From assembly GCF_900142415.1 (NCBI RefSeq), contig NZ_FRAU01000001.1, positions 489,246 to 553,245 of the forward strand: 64,000 nt of DNA, read 5' to 3'. Shown piece by piece: positions 44,727 to 55,123 of this stretch. Origin of the DNA: Rhodothermus profundi. GTDB lineage: Bacteria > Bacteroidota > Rhodothermia > Rhodothermales > Rhodothermaceae. Numbering within the stretch: position 1 is the first letter of the stretch; the number at the start of each line of letters is the position of its first letter. Position numbers and translations under genes: made by a program. Under the pieces are notes generated by a model, which ran no database searches, had not been told where the DNA came from, and was given only the letters and a program-made list of their open reading frames with translations.

Positions 44727-45889
44727 CGGCTCATCCAGCCCAGTACTAACGCGGCCAATACTTGCAGTCCTACTGCTACGCTCACGAGTACCGAAATCGA
44801 CGTGTCGTAGAGCACGCCCAGCAGCGCGCTTCCTCCAAACCAGCACACGCCAAAGATCGCGTGAAACAGCCCAAAAGCGGTGCCGCGTCGCTCTGCAGGA
44901 ATCATCTGGGCTAGCGCTGCCCGCAGAATGGATTCCTGGGCGCCCATTCCCACCCCCCATATCGCCATACCCACCCAGGCTGCCAGCGCTCCGCCCCAGA
45001 ACACCAGGGGGGCAAACGCAGCGGTCAGCGCCACGGCCAGCGCCAGGATTACCGGCCCCCGGCGGTCAAACAGCCGGCCGAGCAGGAGCGCCGCCACCGC
45101 GTCAACGCCCATAGCCAGCGCATAGCTCAAGGGAATCCAGGCTTCTGGAAGTACACGAGCTTCCCGAAAATGAAAGGCGATCAGCGGAAAGTCGGCATAT
45201 CCTGCCGCCAGTAAACCCGTCCCGAGCAGATAGATCCAGAACGTGCGCGGCAGTGCGCGATGGGTCGGGCGGGCTGCCTCTGTGCGTTCCAGCGTTTGCG
45301 GACGGGGGTAGCGCAACCGGGCCACTCCGAGCAACAGCAATGCCAGCAGGGCAGGCACCAGCAGCAGCGCAAAGGCGGTCTGATAGCTTCTTCCCTGCCA
45401 TAGAACTCCTGCCATCAAAAGCGGTCCGGCTACCGCTCCGATCTGGTCCAGCGCCTCGTGCAGTCCGAACCCACGGCCGTGGCCCACCTGTGCGGTTGCG
45501 TGGGAGAGGAGCACGTCGCGTGCAGGGGCCCGCAGGGCTTTTCCGGCGCGTTCGGCAATGATCAGAGCGGCAGCAATTTCCCAGCGTCCGGCCAGCGCCA
45601 ACGCCGGGACGGCCAGCAGGTTTACGGCATAGCCAAGCAGCGTGAGGGTCCAGTAGCGTCGCGTTCGATCACTCAGGTAGCCACTGATCAGCCGCAGGCC
45701 ATAGCCTACCAGCTCACCGGCGCCCGCGACCACGCCTACCGCCGTGGCCGAAGCTCCCAGCCAGCCCAGATAAGGACCGATCAGGCTGCGCGCACTTTCA
45801 TAGGTGAGATCAGCCAACAGGCTAACCAGCCCGAACAGCACGATAAGCCAAAGGGCCTGTCGCGTCGTCGGTGAAGCAGCGCGTCCCAT
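44711..45889 (-). CDS. major facilitator superfamily transporter
   Basis: 392 aa with about 12 predicted membrane helices. The loop between helices 2 and 3 reads GYGLRLISGYLSDRTRRYW, matching the MFS motif GxLaDrxGrr loosely, and GLHEALDQIGAVAGPLLMAG matches the helix-5 region. The substrate cannot be told; closest in style are drug or sugar-phosphate exporters of Bacteroidota. It lies 14 bp downstream of the DsbD-like gene, so they are likely co-transcribed. Its 3' end overlaps the convergent permease gene by 16 bp. Confidence 0.87.
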   Translation of the reverse strand: MGRAASPTTRQALWLIVLFGLVSLLADLTYESARSLIGPYLGWLGASATAVGVVAGAGELVGYGLRLISGYLSDRTRRYWTLTLLGYAVNLLAVPALALAGRWEIAAALIIAERAGKALRAPARDVLLSHATAQVGHGRGFGLHEALDQIGAVAGPLLMAGVLWQGRSYQTAFALLLVPALLALLLLGVARLRYPRPQTLERTEAARPTHRALPRTFWIYLLGTGLLAAGYADFPLIAFHFREARVLPEAWIPLSYALAMGVDAVAALLLGRLFDRRGPVILALAVALTAAFAPLVFWGGALAAWVGMAIWGVGMGAQESILRAALAQMIPAERRGTAFGLFHAIFGVCWFGGSALLGVLYDTSISVLVSVAVGLQVLAALVLGWMSRQPKR

Positions 45890-45903
45890 GACGGGTTAAT
45901 CGC

Positions 45904-47922
45904 TCAACGCATGGCGGCCGTGGGTTCGGACATGTCTTGCCGCTGCTGTTGCGCCAGCCATTGCTGAAAAGCCCGGCGTCCCTCTTCCAGAAAGGCGATA
46001 AATTCCTCCACCGAAGCCAGTCCAGTATGCCGCGCCAGCAACGGCTGGCCGGCCGGGGCCACAATGGCGTAGGTCGGAAGGGCTACCGTGCCGGTAAGCT
46101 GCAACTGATAGCGCTGCCACTCAGGTCCTACTGAGGCATCGTCGGTATACAGTCGGAGCCGCACAAAGTCGTTTTGTAGCCGACGGGCTACTTCAGGATG
46201 TGGGAAAACAGTGGCTTCCATTTGCCGGCAGTTGGTACAGGTGTAGCCGGTAAAGTCAATAAACACGGGGCGGCCGATCGCCTGCGCTTCGGCAAAAGCG
46301 GTCTCTACCTCCTCATGCCAGCTAAGCTCTGTCCTGTTTTCAGACGCGCTACTTGCCTGCAAGAGGGTTACCAGCCCCACGTCTGTGGCCCGGCGCGGCG
46401 GCAGGTAGGCATCCAGATTACCCAGCGGTGCTCCCAGCAGTCCGGGCAGCATGTAGAGCGACATGCCAAAAAAGAGGACCGCGACCAGGAGTCGTCCGAC
46501 CCCTACCGTCTCTACCAGGGGTTCGTGCGGCAAGCGAAGCTTGCCGATCAGATACAATCCCGTCAGGAAAAAGAGCACCGACACGAGCGCAATGACCAGC
46601 GGACGGGAGAGGACCCCCCAGCCCCAGACGAGATCGGCGTTCGACAAAAACTTCAACGCAGCAGCCAGCTCCACAAACCCCAGCACCACTTTGATCGTGT
46701 GCATCCAGGAGCCTGAGCGAGGCAGCGCTTCCAGCGCCCGCGGAAAAAGCGCAAACAGGACGAAGGGCAACGCAAACGTCAGGCTGAAAGTTACCATCCC
46801 CAGCACGGGATAGCCCCATTCGCCCAGAGCTGTGGCCGCCAGCAATCCTCCGACAAAAGGTGCCGTGCAGGAAAACGACACCAGCGTGAGCGTCAACCCC
46901 ATGAAAAGTGCGCCCAGGTATCCCCCATGGGTCTGGCTCTGACGGTTGAAATAGTTGACCAGTCCCGAGGGTAGGCGGAGCTCGTAGAGTCCGAGCAACG
47001 ACAGAGCAAACAATACGAAGACCAGTCCAATGAACAGATTGATCCATGGATTAGCCGCGATGGTCTGGGCGCCGGAAGCGCCCACCAGCAGGGCTGTCAG
47101 CACGCCCAGTCCAGTGAACGTTACCACGATGGCCATGCCATAAACGAGCGCCAGGCGAACGGCCTGAGCCCGACTTCCCCCCTGCCGCGTAAAGAACGAG
47201 ACAGTCAGAGGGATCATGGGAAAGACGCAGGGCGTGAGCAACGCAGCCAGTCCGGCTCCGACGGCCAGGAGCAGGAAGCCCCAGAGCCCGCCCGATCGGG
47301 CTCGTGCCAGATCCTGCGCAGCGGCATCGGTCAGGAGCGGAGTTTCTGCAAGAGCGGGCGTGGACGGTTCCGGTTCAATGGGGGGCACGACCGGTTCAAA
47401 GCGAGGAGGCGTTGCCACAGTTGCTGCCTGCGGATCAATACGCACTGCTGCCTCGACCGGAACCTTTGTGGGCGGCAGACAAATGCGGTCATTGCAGATG
47501 GTAAACTCCACCTGCACCCTGATCCTGCGCGTGCCCGGGCGGGCGTCCGGTGCAGCCACTAAGGGCAGCGCCAGGGCGGCCTGGTCCATGAAATAACGCA
47601 CTACCTTCTGGAAGAAGGGATCATAGCCTTCCAGAGGAGGCTGCTGGAGCGGATCCCCTGCCTGGCGAATCCCCTCCGGAAGTGCGTCAACAAGCAGGCG
47701 AACGCCTTTGGTGGGCGGGGGCGAGTCGAGCGCATACATCTTCCACCCCGCAGCAATCGTCGCCTCCAGTCGGAGCCAGAGCGAATCTCCTGGTGCTACT
47801 GCTTCGGGCTGAACGCGGGCGCGCCATTGTACCAGCTCAGTAGCTCGTTGCGCCTGCACGGGTTGGACCAGTACCCCGAGCAGTACCAGCCAGATATATT
47901 GTAAGGATTTATTACCGCGCAT
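45904..47922 (-). CDS. DsbD-like thiol:disulfide interchange protein
   Basis: 672 aa. After a signal peptide (ending PVQAQ) comes a DsbD N-terminal alpha domain (about 25-160) with the cysteine pair in FTICNDRICLPP. A membrane core of eight helices (about 215-490) has cysteines in LLTPCVFPMIPLTVS and VSFSCTAPFVGG. The C-terminal thioredoxin domain (about 535-655) has the active site FTGYTCTNCRQ. The three cysteine pairs pass electrons from cytoplasmic thioredoxin to periplasmic partners, for example for cytochrome c maturation. The full three-domain layout is present. Confidence 0.93.
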   Translation of the reverse strand: MRGNKSLQYIWLVLLGVLVQPVQAQRATELVQWRARVQPEAVAPGDSLWLRLEATIAAGWKMYALDSPPPTKGVRLLVDALPEGIRQAGDPLQQPPLEGYDPFFQKVVRYFMDQAALALPLVAAPDARPGTRRIRVQVEFTICNDRICLPPTKVPVEAAVRIDPQAATVATPPRFEPVVPPIEPEPSTPALAETPLLTDAAAQDLARARSGGLWGFLLLAVGAGLAALLTPCVFPMIPLTVSFFTRQGGSRAQAVRLALVYGMAIVVTFTGLGVLTALLVGASGAQTIAANPWINLFIGLVFVLFALSLLGLYELRLPSGLVNYFNRQSQTHGGYLGALFMGLTLTLVSFSCTAPFVGGLLAATALGEWGYPVLGMVTFSLTFALPFVLFALFPRALEALPRSGSWMHTIKVVLGFVELAAALKFLSNADLVWGWGVLSRPLVIALVSVLFFLTGLYLIGKLRLPHEPLVETVGVGRLLVAVLFFGMSLYMLPGLLGAPLGNLDAYLPPRRATDVGLVTLLQASSASENRTELSWHEEVETAFAEAQAIGRPVFIDFTGYTCTNCRQMEATVFPHPEVARRLQNDFVRLRLYTDDASVGPEWQRYQLQLTGTVALPTYAIVAPAGQPLLARHTGLASVEEFIAFLEEGRRAFQQWLAQQQRQDMSEPTAAMR

Positions 47923-47952
47923 AGCCTGTTACCAGGTATGGGCAAACAAAAA

Positions 47953-47979
47953 AGGCGTTCGTCGGGAAAACGAACGCCT
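47953..47979 (-). terminator. intrinsic terminator of the rpsF-rpsR-rplI operon
   Basis: AGGCGTTCGT (47953-47962) pairs with ACGAACGCCT (47970-47979) around a 7-nt loop. Read on the minus strand, seven T follow the stem. It lies 30 bp downstream of the rplI stop and directly before the DsbD-like gene. Confidence 0.9.
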
Positions 47980-48009
47980 GAACCAATTGTTGCCGTTTAA
48001 CCACACGCG

Positions 48010-48465
48010 TTAGCTTTCGGGCGTTTCAGGCTCCACGCGAATTTTGATCTGCGCTACCACTTCGGGATGCAGTTTAATCCGGGCGGTGTAGACGCCCAGC
48101 ATGCGAATGTCCTCCGGCATCTCAATGCGACGCCGATCGATCTGAAAGCCTCGTTGCGCCAGATACTCAGCAATCTGGCTGGAAGTCACGGTACCAAAGA
48201 TGCGGTTCTCTTCCCCTACCTTGGCCTGGATAACCACCTCCGTCTTCGCCAGCTCTTCTGCCATGCGTTCGGCTTCTTCCCGGATTCGGGCGAGCTTACG
48301 CGCCTGCTGCCGGCGTCGCTCCTCCAGGTCTTTGAGCACGCTGGGCGTTGCTTCGATAGCCAGGCCTTTCGGGATCAGGTAGTTTCGACCGTAGCCGTCC
48401 CGCACGGTTACTACCTCTCCTTCCAGGCCCAGCTTTTCTACATCCTGCAGCAGAAGTACTTTCAT
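48010..48465 (-). CDS. rplI: 50S ribosomal protein L9
   Basis: 151 aa. The N-terminal domain has the L9 signature DVEKLGLEGEVVTVRDGYGR, then NYLIPKGLA. A long connecting helix (about 45-75) and a C-terminal RNA-binding domain with GTVTSSQIAEYL follow. L9 binds 23S rRNA domain V near the L1 stalk. It is the last gene of the operon and is followed by a terminator. Confidence 0.97.
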   Translation of the reverse strand: MKVLLLQDVEKLGLEGEVVTVRDGYGRNYLIPKGLAIEATPSVLKDLEERRRQQARKLARIREEAERMAEELAKTEVVIQAKVGEENRIFGTVTSSQIAEYLAQRGFQIDRRRIEMPEDIRMLGVYTARIKLHPEVVAQIKIRVEPETPES

Positions 48466-48516
48466 AGCAACATCACGGTTAGGGATAACGCATCACTTCT
48501 CGGCTGCACCGGCGAC

Positions 48517-48714
48517 TTACTTAACCGCATCTGCCACAAATGGCAGCAGCGCCAGGTGGCGTGCCCGCTTGATGGCCCGCGCTATCTGCCGCTGCGTTTT
48601 CGCCGATACGCCGGTAATTCGCCGCGGCAAAATCTTGCCCTGTTCGTTGATAAACTGCTTCAAAAACTCTACGTCTTTGTAGTCCACGTATTCCAGATCG
48701 CGCTTCCGTGCCAT
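48517..48714 (-). CDS. rpsR: 30S ribosomal protein S18
   Basis: 65 aa. Family blocks are [40 protein letters not shown] and [10 protein letters not shown]18 binds the platform of the 30S subunit together with S6. It lies between rpsF and rplI; no ssb gene intervenes as it does in some bacteria. Confidence 0.96.
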   Translation of the reverse strand: MARKRDLEYVDYKDVEFLKQFINEQGKILPRRITGVSAKTQRQIARAIKRARHLALLPFVADAVK

Positions 48715-48750
48715 GGCTCTGTCTTACTTCCGGTTAATGAAGATCGACGA

Positions 48751-49188
48751 CTACTCTTCAGCTCCCTCTTCTTCCTCTTGCTCTACTTCTACCTCCACCT
48801 CTTCTTCCTCTTCCACTTCTACGGCTGCGGGACGCGCGCTCATCTCTTCAGCGGCTTGCTTTTTGCGGCGCTCGTAGTGGCGCAGCATCTTCGCATCCAT
48901 GCGCAGCGTCAAATAGCGCAGCACTTGTTCGTCGATCTCCAGAAAGCGTTCCAGCGGGGCTATCAGCGAGCCGGGTGCTCGGAAGTACATGTTCACGTAG
49001 TAGCCGTTCCGGCGCTTCTGAATCGGATAAGCCAGGCGTCGCGTGCCCCACTCATCGACTTCAACGATCTCCCCGCCGTGCTCTTCAATGTACTGATTGA
49101 CGCGGCGAACGACTTCTTTGATTTGTTCGTCGCTGAGCGCCGCGTTAATGATGTAGGTCAGCTCGTAGAAGTTCTTTTCCGCCGACAT
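48751..49188 (-). CDS. rpsF: 30S ribosomal protein S6 with a long acidic tail
   Basis: 145 aa. The first about 100 residues are the S6 fold (NFYELTYIINAALSDEQI, WGTRRLAYPIQKRRNGYYV, LRYLTLRMD). The last about 30 residues are almost entirely Glu and Val (EVEEEEEVEVEVEQEEEEGA), an acidic extension. S6 partners with S18. A glutamate-rich S6 tail is also known in E. coli, where RimK adds more Glu. The tail here is encoded, not added. Confidence 0.96.
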   Translation of the reverse strand: MSAEKNFYELTYIINAALSDEQIKEVVRRVNQYIEEHGGEIVEVDEWGTRRLAYPIQKRRNGYYVNMYFRAPGSLIAPLERFLEIDEQVLRYLTLRMDAKMLRHYERRKKQAAEEMSARPAAVEVEEEEEVEVEVEQEEEEGAEE

Positions 49189-49313
49189 GACGCCTTCCCT
49201 GTGGAATGATTACCGGTTTGGTTCATGCCCCCATCCGCAGGTGGGAGCAGGGAGGTTGCAAGGTACGGCGCTTCAACGCTCCATACAAAGGGGTGGTTCT
49301 TCTTCGCCAAAAA

Positions 49314-50396
49314 TTAGGCCTTGAGCTGGGCCAGCCGTTCTGCGTGTTCGGCTGTGCGCAGCGCGTTGATCAGTTCATCCAGTTCGCCTTCAATGATGCG
49401 ATGCAGCGGCCAGTTTTTCAGCTCGCCTTCCAGCCGGTGGTCGGTCACCCGATCCTGCGGAAAGTTGTAGGTGCGAATTTTAGCGGATCGGTCGCCGGTT
49501 TTGATCGAAGCGCGTCGCACAGCATCCCGTTCGGCGCGCTGGCGTTCCTGCTCCAGCTCGTACAGACGCGCGCGCAGGATGCGCAGTGCTTTTTCCTTAT
49601 TCTGGTGCTGGCTTTTCTCGTCCTGGCAGGAGACCACAATACCGGTGGGAATATGCGTGATGCGGACGGCCGATTCGGTGCGGTTGACGTGCTGGCCGCC
49701 TGGGCCACTGGCCCGAAAGACGTCGATGCGGAGATCCTCGGGTCGGATTTCTACATCGACCGCTTCGGCTTCAGGCAACACAACTACGCTGGCGGCCGAC
49801 GTATGAATGCGCCCCTGCGATTCGGTAGCCGGCACGCGCTGCACGCGATGCACCCCGCTTTCATACTTCATGGTGCCGTAGACGTCCGGTCCCTTCAGGC
49901 TGAAGATGACTTCTTTAAAGCCACCGACCGTTCCCGGCGACGCGTCGAGCACTTCTACCTTCCATCCTTTTCGTTCAGCGTAGCGGTTGTACATCCGAAA
50001 CAGATCGCCTGCAAACAGCGCAGCTTCGTCCCCTCCGGTGCCTGCTCGAATCTCCACAATGGCATTGCGCCGGTCCGTTTCATCCTGTGGGATCAGGCGC
50101 AACCGCAGATCTTCCTCAACGGTCGGCAGCCGTTTCTCCAGCTCCTCCAGCTCGTGCCGGGCCATCCGAACCAGCTCCGGATCGGATTCTGTGCGGATCA
50201 GCTCACGCAGGCTTTCTGCTTCGGCCAGCAGCCGCTCATAGGCTTCGATGGCTTCGACAATGGCACGGAGACTGGCGTGCTCACGCCCCAGTTCGGCCAG
50301 GCGTCTGGGATCGGCAGCGACGGCCGGATCCGAAAGCGCCTGCGTAACTTCCTCGTAGCGGCGCTTGATCTCTTCCAGCGGCGTTTTGGGAATCAT
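49314..50396 (-). CDS. prfA: peptide chain release factor 1
   Basis: 360 aa from the ATG at 50396 (MIPKTPLEEIKRRYEEV), the normal RF-1 length; an in-frame start at 50462 would add 22 atypical residues. The codon-recognition tripeptide PAT (RVPATESQGRIH) marks RF-1, which reads UAA and UAG, rather than RF-2. The peptidyl-hydrolysis motif GGQ is in SGPGGQHVNRTESAV. This matters locally because the BtuC gene carries a UAG. It is 58 bp downstream of glmS on the same strand. Confidence 0.96.
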   Translation of the reverse strand: MIPKTPLEEIKRRYEEVTQALSDPAVAADPRRLAELGREHASLRAIVEAIEAYERLLAEAESLRELIRTESDPELVRMARHELEELEKRLPTVEEDLRLRLIPQDETDRRNAIVEIRAGTGGDEAALFAGDLFRMYNRYAERKGWKVEVLDASPGTVGGFKEVIFSLKGPDVYGTMKYESGVHRVQRVPATESQGRIHTSAASVVVLPEAEAVDVEIRPEDLRIDVFRASGPGGQHVNRTESAVRITHIPTGIVVSCQDEKSQHQNKEKALRILRARLYELEQERQRAERDAVRRASIKTGDRSAKIRTYNFPQDRVTDHRLEGELKNWPLHRIIEGELDELINALRTAEHAERLAQLKA

Positions 50397-50454
50397 AAGC
50401 TCTGCCCAGTCGATTTCCGCCGGGCTAACGCCAGCAATCGATGAAAGGTGCCGG

Positions 50455-52290
50455 CTATTCAACCGTCACACTCTTGGCCAGGTTACGCGGCTGATCAACG
50501 TTACAACCGCGCATCACAGCGATGTGATAGGCCAGTAATTGGAGGGGCACCACCGTGAGTAACGGAGTCAGAAAGTCGGGGGCAGGTGGAATGCGAATCA
50601 CGTATTCGCAGAGCGCGTCCAGCTCCCCGTTGCCCTCGTCGGTGATGGCAATGACCGAACCCTGGCGGGCGACCACCTCCTCAATGTTCGAGACCACCTT
50701 ATCGTAGGTCCGGTCTTTCATGGCTATGAACACGACCGGCATGAAGCGGTCAATGAGCGCAATCGGCCCGTGCTTCATCTCGGCCGCCGGATACCCTTCG
50801 GCATGGATATAAGAAATTTCCTTGAGCTTGAGGGCGCCCTCAAGGGCCACGGGGAAGTTGTAGCCCCGTCCGAGATAGAGGAAGTTGGAAGCGTAGCGGT
50901 AGACGTGCGCAATGCGACGGATCTCTTCGTCCAAGGCCAACACCTGGCGTACCTTTTCCGGGATTTCAGCAAGGGCGCGCAGGGCCTGCGCCATTTCCGC
51001 TTCGGAAAGCGTACGCCCTTCGGCCAGCTTGAGAGCCAGCAGAGTTAGAACGGTTACCTGCGCCGTGAACGCCTTGGTCGAAGCCACCCCAATCTCTGGT
51101 CCGACATGCAAATAGACGCCGGCGTCCGTCTCCCGCGCAATGGTTGAGCCCACCACGTTGCAAATGCCCAGCGTCAGCACGCCCTGGCGCTTGGCTTCCC
51201 GCACAGCGGCCAGCGTATCGGCCGTCTCTCCGCTTTGCGAGATCGCAATCACGACATCGTTGGCACGCAGCACGGGATTCCGATAGCGAAATTCGCTGGC
51301 ATACTCTACTTCTACCGGGATGCGGGCAAATTCCTCAATTAAGTACTCACCGACCAAGCCGGCATGCCACGAGGTGCCACAGGCGCAGATAATGATGCGG
51401 TCGGCCGCCTGCACGCGGTCCATGACGTCGATCAGCCCTCCCAGCTTCACCGTGTTGTGGGGCAGGTCGAGCCGTCCTCGCAGACAATTCTCCAGGGCTT
51501 CGGGCTGCTCCATAATTTCTTTGAGCATGAAATGCGGATAGCCCCCCTTTTCGATTTGCTCCAGGTCCCACTCTAGCTCATGGACTTCCTTTTCGAGCAG
51601 CACGTTGTCAATGGTGCGCACCTCATACCCATCGCGACGCACCACAACGACCTCGCCATCGTTCAGATAGACCACCTGGCGTGTGTGCTCTACAATGGGA
51701 GCGGCATCGGAAGCCAGAAAGTACTCCCCCTCGCCGATTCCCAGAATCAGGGGACTGCCTTTCCGAGCAGCAATGAGCAGATCAGGATCAGTGGCCGACA
51801 CGATAGCCAGCCCGTAGGTTCCGACCACCTGCGTCAGGGCTTGACGGACAGCTTCCGGGAGAGGCAGTCCTGTAGCGCGACGCACATCGTCGATCAGGTG
51901 CACCAGGGCTTCCGTGTCGGTTTCGCTACGAAACACGTAGCCTTTTTGCTGGAGCCGTTTGCGCAGCGCAGCATAGTTTTCAATAATTCCGTTGTGCACC
52001 AGGGCAAAATCCCCATTGCTGCTGACGTGTGGGTGGGCGTTGACATCGTTCGGCGCTCCATGGGTTGCCCAGCGGGTGTGTCCGACGCCCAGCGTACCTT
52101 CCGGCAGGCGCTCGCGCAGCGCAGCGGCCAGCTCGTTTACTTTTCCTTTGCGCTTGTATACCTGCAGGCGCCCGTTGCCAACAACGGCAATACCAGCCGA
52201 ATCGTAGCCGCGGTATTCCAGCCGTTTGAGGCCATTGAGTAGCAACTCAGCAGCCGGACGATGCCCGATATATCCAACGATTCCACACAT
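50455..52290 (-). CDS. glmS: glutamine--fructose-6-phosphate aminotransferase
   Basis: 611 aa from the ATG at 52290, so that Cys is residue 2 and becomes the N-terminal nucleophile (MCGIVGYIG). The glutaminase domain (about 1-240) includes LEYRGYDSAGIAV and HTRWATHGAP. Two SIS isomerase domains follow (about 290-600) with ACGTSWHAGLVGEYLIEE and SQSGETADTLAAVREAK. It ends NLAKSVTVE as usual. It makes glucosamine-6-phosphate for cell-wall and LPS precursors. No glmS ribozyme was seen upstream. Confidence 0.97.
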   Translation of the reverse strand: MCGIVGYIGHRPAAELLLNGLKRLEYRGYDSAGIAVVGNGRLQVYKRKGKVNELAAALRERLPEGTLGVGHTRWATHGAPNDVNAHPHVSSNGDFALVHNGIIENYAALRKRLQQKGYVFRSETDTEALVHLIDDVRRATGLPLPEAVRQALTQVVGTYGLAIVSATDPDLLIAARKGSPLILGIGEGEYFLASDAAPIVEHTRQVVYLNDGEVVVVRRDGYEVRTIDNVLLEKEVHELEWDLEQIEKGGYPHFMLKEIMEQPEALENCLRGRLDLPHNTVKLGGLIDVMDRVQAADRIIICACGTSWHAGLVGEYLIEEFARIPVEVEYASEFRYRNPVLRANDVVIAISQSGETADTLAAVREAKRQGVLTLGICNVVGSTIARETDAGVYLHVGPEIGVASTKAFTAQVTVLTLLALKLAEGRTLSEAEMAQALRALAEIPEKVRQVLALDEEIRRIAHVYRYASNFLYLGRGYNFPVALEGALKLKEISYIHAEGYPAAEMKHGPIALIDRFMPVVFIAMKDRTYDKVVSNIEEVVARQGSVIAITDEGNGELDALCEYVIRIPPAPDFLTPLLTVVPLQLLAYHIAVMRGCNVDQPRNLAKSVTVE

Positions 52291-52358
52291 AAGCGACGAA
52301 AGATTTGGCATTCAGCAACCCCTTCTCCTGCCCTGCGCTCCCCCTCCCAGCAAAATAC

Positions 52359-52401
52359 TTGCCGGTCCGGCAGCATGGAAACTTCCCCACCGGACCGGCA
52401 A
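52359..52401 (-). terminator. terminator between the DAHP synthase gene and glmS
   Basis: TTGCCGGTCCGG (52359-52370) pairs perfectly over 12 bp with CCGGACCGGCAA (52390-52401), with a 19-nt loop. On the minus strand GTATTTT follows. It should end the DAHP synthase transcript. Confidence 0.8.
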
Positions 52402-52427
52402 CGCTCTGGAAGGCAACCCCGAAGGCA

Positions 52428-53465
52428 TCAGACGGTTTCCGAGAGGGGCTCCCGGACCGTTCGGCCGATAACCTGAGCAATGAGCCGTATCTGACGCATC
52501 ATTTCCGTAAACTGATCAAAGTAAAGCGACTGGGGCCCATCGCTTTTGGCCGTAGGAGGATCCGGATGCACTTCTACCATGATGCCATCAGCACCCGCAG
52601 CTACGGCCGCCCGAGCCATTGGAATCACTTTGTCACGAAGCCCGGTGCCATGGCTGGGATCGGCCACAATAGGCAAATGGCTCTTCTGCTTGATCACAGG
52701 AATAGCAGACAGATCAAGGGTATTGCGAGTCTGCGTTTCAAAGGTCCGAATGCCACGCTCGCAGAGAATCACCTGCGGATTGCCATGTGCAATGATGTAT
52801 TCCGCACTCATCAACCACTCTTCAATGGTAGCCGCCGGCCCCCGCTTCAAAAAGACGGGCTTATCCACTTTGCCCAGCTCCTTGAGCAACGCAAAATTTT
52901 GCATGTTGCGAGCTCCTACCTGGAAAACGTCCGTGTAGGGATAAATCAGCTCAATCTGGCCGACCTCCATAACCTCGGTGATGACGCGCAACCCATACTG
53001 GTCGGCCGCCTCCCGCAACAGCTTCAGCCCTACTTCTCCCAGTCCCTGAAAAGAATATGGAGAAGTGCGAGGTTTAAAAGCACCGCCTCGCAAAAATGTG
53101 GCGCCCTGTGCGGCTACATGGGCAGCCGTGGCCTGAATCTGCTCTTCACTTTCAACAGAGCATGGTCCGGCCATTACTACCACCTCAGACCCGCCGATAA
53201 CTACCCCTTTTACCTCAATCTGCGTATCCTCTTTCTTCCAGGTGCGGCTGGCGAACTTGTACGGCTCGGTTACCCGATACACGTCCGCCACCCCGTCAAG
53301 CACCTTGATGTGCCGAATGTCAAAGTCTGGCTTGACTCCGATAGCGCCTAGAACCGTCTGATTGACTCCGGTTGAGCGATGCACGTCAAAGCCATATGCG
53401 TTGAGCCGCTCAATAACGGCCTGGATCTGGGCCTCGGTGGCCCCCGGCTGCATAACCACAACCAT
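52428..53465 (-). CDS. aroF: 3-deoxy-7-phosphoheptulonate synthase, type I-beta
   Basis: 345 aa from the ATG at 53465; ATG 53477 and 53501 are alternatives. An N-terminal ferredoxin-like regulatory domain (about 1-75, [20 protein letters not shown]) is followed by the KDOP/DAHP barrel. Marks are [36 protein letters not shown] and [12 protein letters not shown]. This layout is the Thermotoga-type enzyme, in which the N-terminal domain binds Tyr or Phe for feedback inhibition. It catalyses the first step of the shikimate pathway. Symbol use varies (aroF or aroG). Confidence 0.93.
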   Translation of the reverse strand: MVVVMQPGATEAQIQAVIERLNAYGFDVHRSTGVNQTVLGAIGVKPDFDIRHIKVLDGVADVYRVTEPYKFASRTWKKEDTQIEVKGVVIGGSEVVVMAGPCSVESEEQIQATAAHVAAQGATFLRGGAFKPRTSPYSFQGLGEVGLKLLREAADQYGLRVITEVMEVGQIELIYPYTDVFQVGARNMQNFALLKELGKVDKPVFLKRGPAATIEEWLMSAEYIIAHGNPQVILCERGIRTFETQTRNTLDLSAIPVIKQKSHLPIVADPSHGTGLRDKVIPMARAAVAAGADGIMVEVHPDPPTAKSDGPQSLYFDQFTEMMRQIRLIAQVIGRTVREPLSETV

Positions 53466-53620
53466 ATCTCCCGACATCCAACCTGTAGTGGAGATGGCCA
53501 CTTAGCGTTTAAAGATACGAAAGTTCAACGCGCAGCGAAAATCTACGCAGGTTTTTTGCTGAACCTGCTGTCGTTTTGCCCATTTACATTAAGCTGCAGA
53601 TAAACCATCCAGAAGGGCCT

Positions 53621-55123
53621 ATGGCCGACCGTAGCTCTACTGCGCACGCTCCGGCGCTTTTGTTTTTGCGTCCTGCTTCGGAACTGACGCTCAAGTCAAG
53701 CCGAACGCGCCGCCGCTTTCAGCAACTGCTGGTGCGCAACCTGAAAGATGCGCTGCGCAGCCAGGAAATTCCGTATCGGTTTCAGGGATCCTGGAGCTGG
53801 TTTCTGATCGAAACCGAAGCGCCGCTGCAGGCCATCGACGTGCTACGCCACGTACCGGGCATTGGTCCGATCATGCCGATCGAGCTGGTTACGGGCACCA
53901 CGCTTGAGGAAATTGTGCGCCGCGGTACTGAAACGTTTGCAGAGCGGGTGCGAGGGCGTCGTTTTGCTGTGCGCGCTCGTCGCCGGGGCGATCATCCTTA
54001 CCGCTCCCGGGATATTGAGGTTGAACTCGGCGCAGCGCTTCGTCCTTTTGCCGAGCGGGTAGACCTGACCAACCCGGAGGTTACAGTCTACGTGGAAGTG
54101 CGCGAAGATCGCGCCTACTTTTATACAACGATTCTTAAGGGAATGGGAGGGTTGCCCATTGGCAGCCAGGGCAAGGCCCTGGTGCTCATTTCCGGTGGGT
54201 TTGATTCGGCTGTTGCTGCCTGGCTTGCGCTGCGGCGCGGCGTAGCCGTCGACTACCTGTTCTGCAACCTGGGCGGCAAAGCCTATGAGCGCGCGGTGCT
54301 GCAGGTGGCCAAAGTGCTGGCCGATGCCTGGAGCTTTGGCACGCGCCCACGCTTTTACTCGCTGGATTTTGGGCCGGTCGTTGACGAAATGCGCCGCCAC
54401 GTGCGTCCCGCTTACTGGCAGGTGGTGCTCAAGCGCTTAATGTACCGGGCTGGCGAGGCCATTGCGCGGGAGTCGGACGCCCTGGCCCTCATTACCGGGG
54501 AGTCGCTGGGCCAGGTCTCTTCCCAGACGCTTAAAAACCTGCACGCTATTGAGGCGGGAACGTCGCTGCCTGTGCTCCGCCCGCTGCTTACCTATGACAA
54601 AGAAGAGATTATTGATCTGGCCCGACAGATCGGCACCGCCACCCTTTCGGAGCGCGTGCGGGAGTACTGCGCGCTAACGCCCGACCGCCCGGTAACCGCT
54701 ACCCGGCCGGAAGCGGTCGACCAGGAAATGGCGAAGCTCCCTCTGTCGGTTCTGGAGCAGGCTATCGCCACAGCAACCGTCTACGACCTGCGCGCGCTAT
54801 CGGCCTCGGAGCTGGTCACGCCCTACCTGTTCATTGAAGAAATTCCAGAAGATGCTGAGGTCATCGACTGTCAGAGCGAAGCGCTTTACGAACACTGGCA
54901 CTATCCAGGAGCCCGCCACATGGACCCCTGGCAATTGCTGCAGCAGTTCCGCCATCTGGATCGCAACCGCGTCTATGTGCTCTACTGTCCACGCGGCCTG
55001 CAATCGGCTTACGTAGCCGAAGTAATGCAGCGGGAAGGATATGAAGCGTACTCCTTCAAAGGAGGCGTGCCCGCGCTGAAAGCGTACGCCCAGGCGCGCG
55101 GAATCGAGGTGCCCGAGTTTTAA
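53621..55123 (+). CDS. thiI: tRNA 4-thiouridine/thiamine synthesis sulfurtransferase ThiI
   Basis: 500 aa from the ATG at 53621, preceded by GAAGGG. Domains: NFLD and THUMP (about 20-170), PP-loop AANH domain with SGGFDS (191-196), and a C-terminal rhodanese domain (about 400-500). The two catalytic-type cysteines are C350 (REYCALTP) and C456 (VLYCPRGL), as in the E. coli-type enzyme that carries a persulfide on Cys456. It makes s4U8 in tRNA and may supply sulfur for thiamine. Its stop overlaps the convergent lptB stop by 4 bp. Confidence 0.95.
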   Translation: MADRSSTAHAPALLFLRPASELTLKSSRTRRRFQQLLVRNLKDALRSQEIPYRFQGSWSWFLIETEAPLQAIDVLRHVPGIGPIMPIELVTGTTLEEIVRRGTETFAERVRGRRFAVRARRRGDHPYRSRDIEVELGAALRPFAERVDLTNPEVTVYVEVREDRAYFYTTILKGMGGLPIGSQGKALVLISGGFDSAVAAWLALRRGVAVDYLFCNLGGKAYERAVLQVAKVLADAWSFGTRPRFYSLDFGPVVDEMRRHVRPAYWQVVLKRLMYRAGEAIARESDALALITGESLGQVSSQTLKNLHAIEAGTSLPVLRPLLTYDKEEIIDLARQIGTATLSERVREYCALTPDRPVTATRPEAVDQEMAKLPLSVLEQAIATATVYDLRALSASELVTPYLFIEEIPEDAEVIDCQSEALYEHWHYPGARHMDPWQLLQQFRHLDRNRVYVLYCPRGLQSAYVAEVMQREGYEAYSFKGGVPALKAYAQARGIEVPEF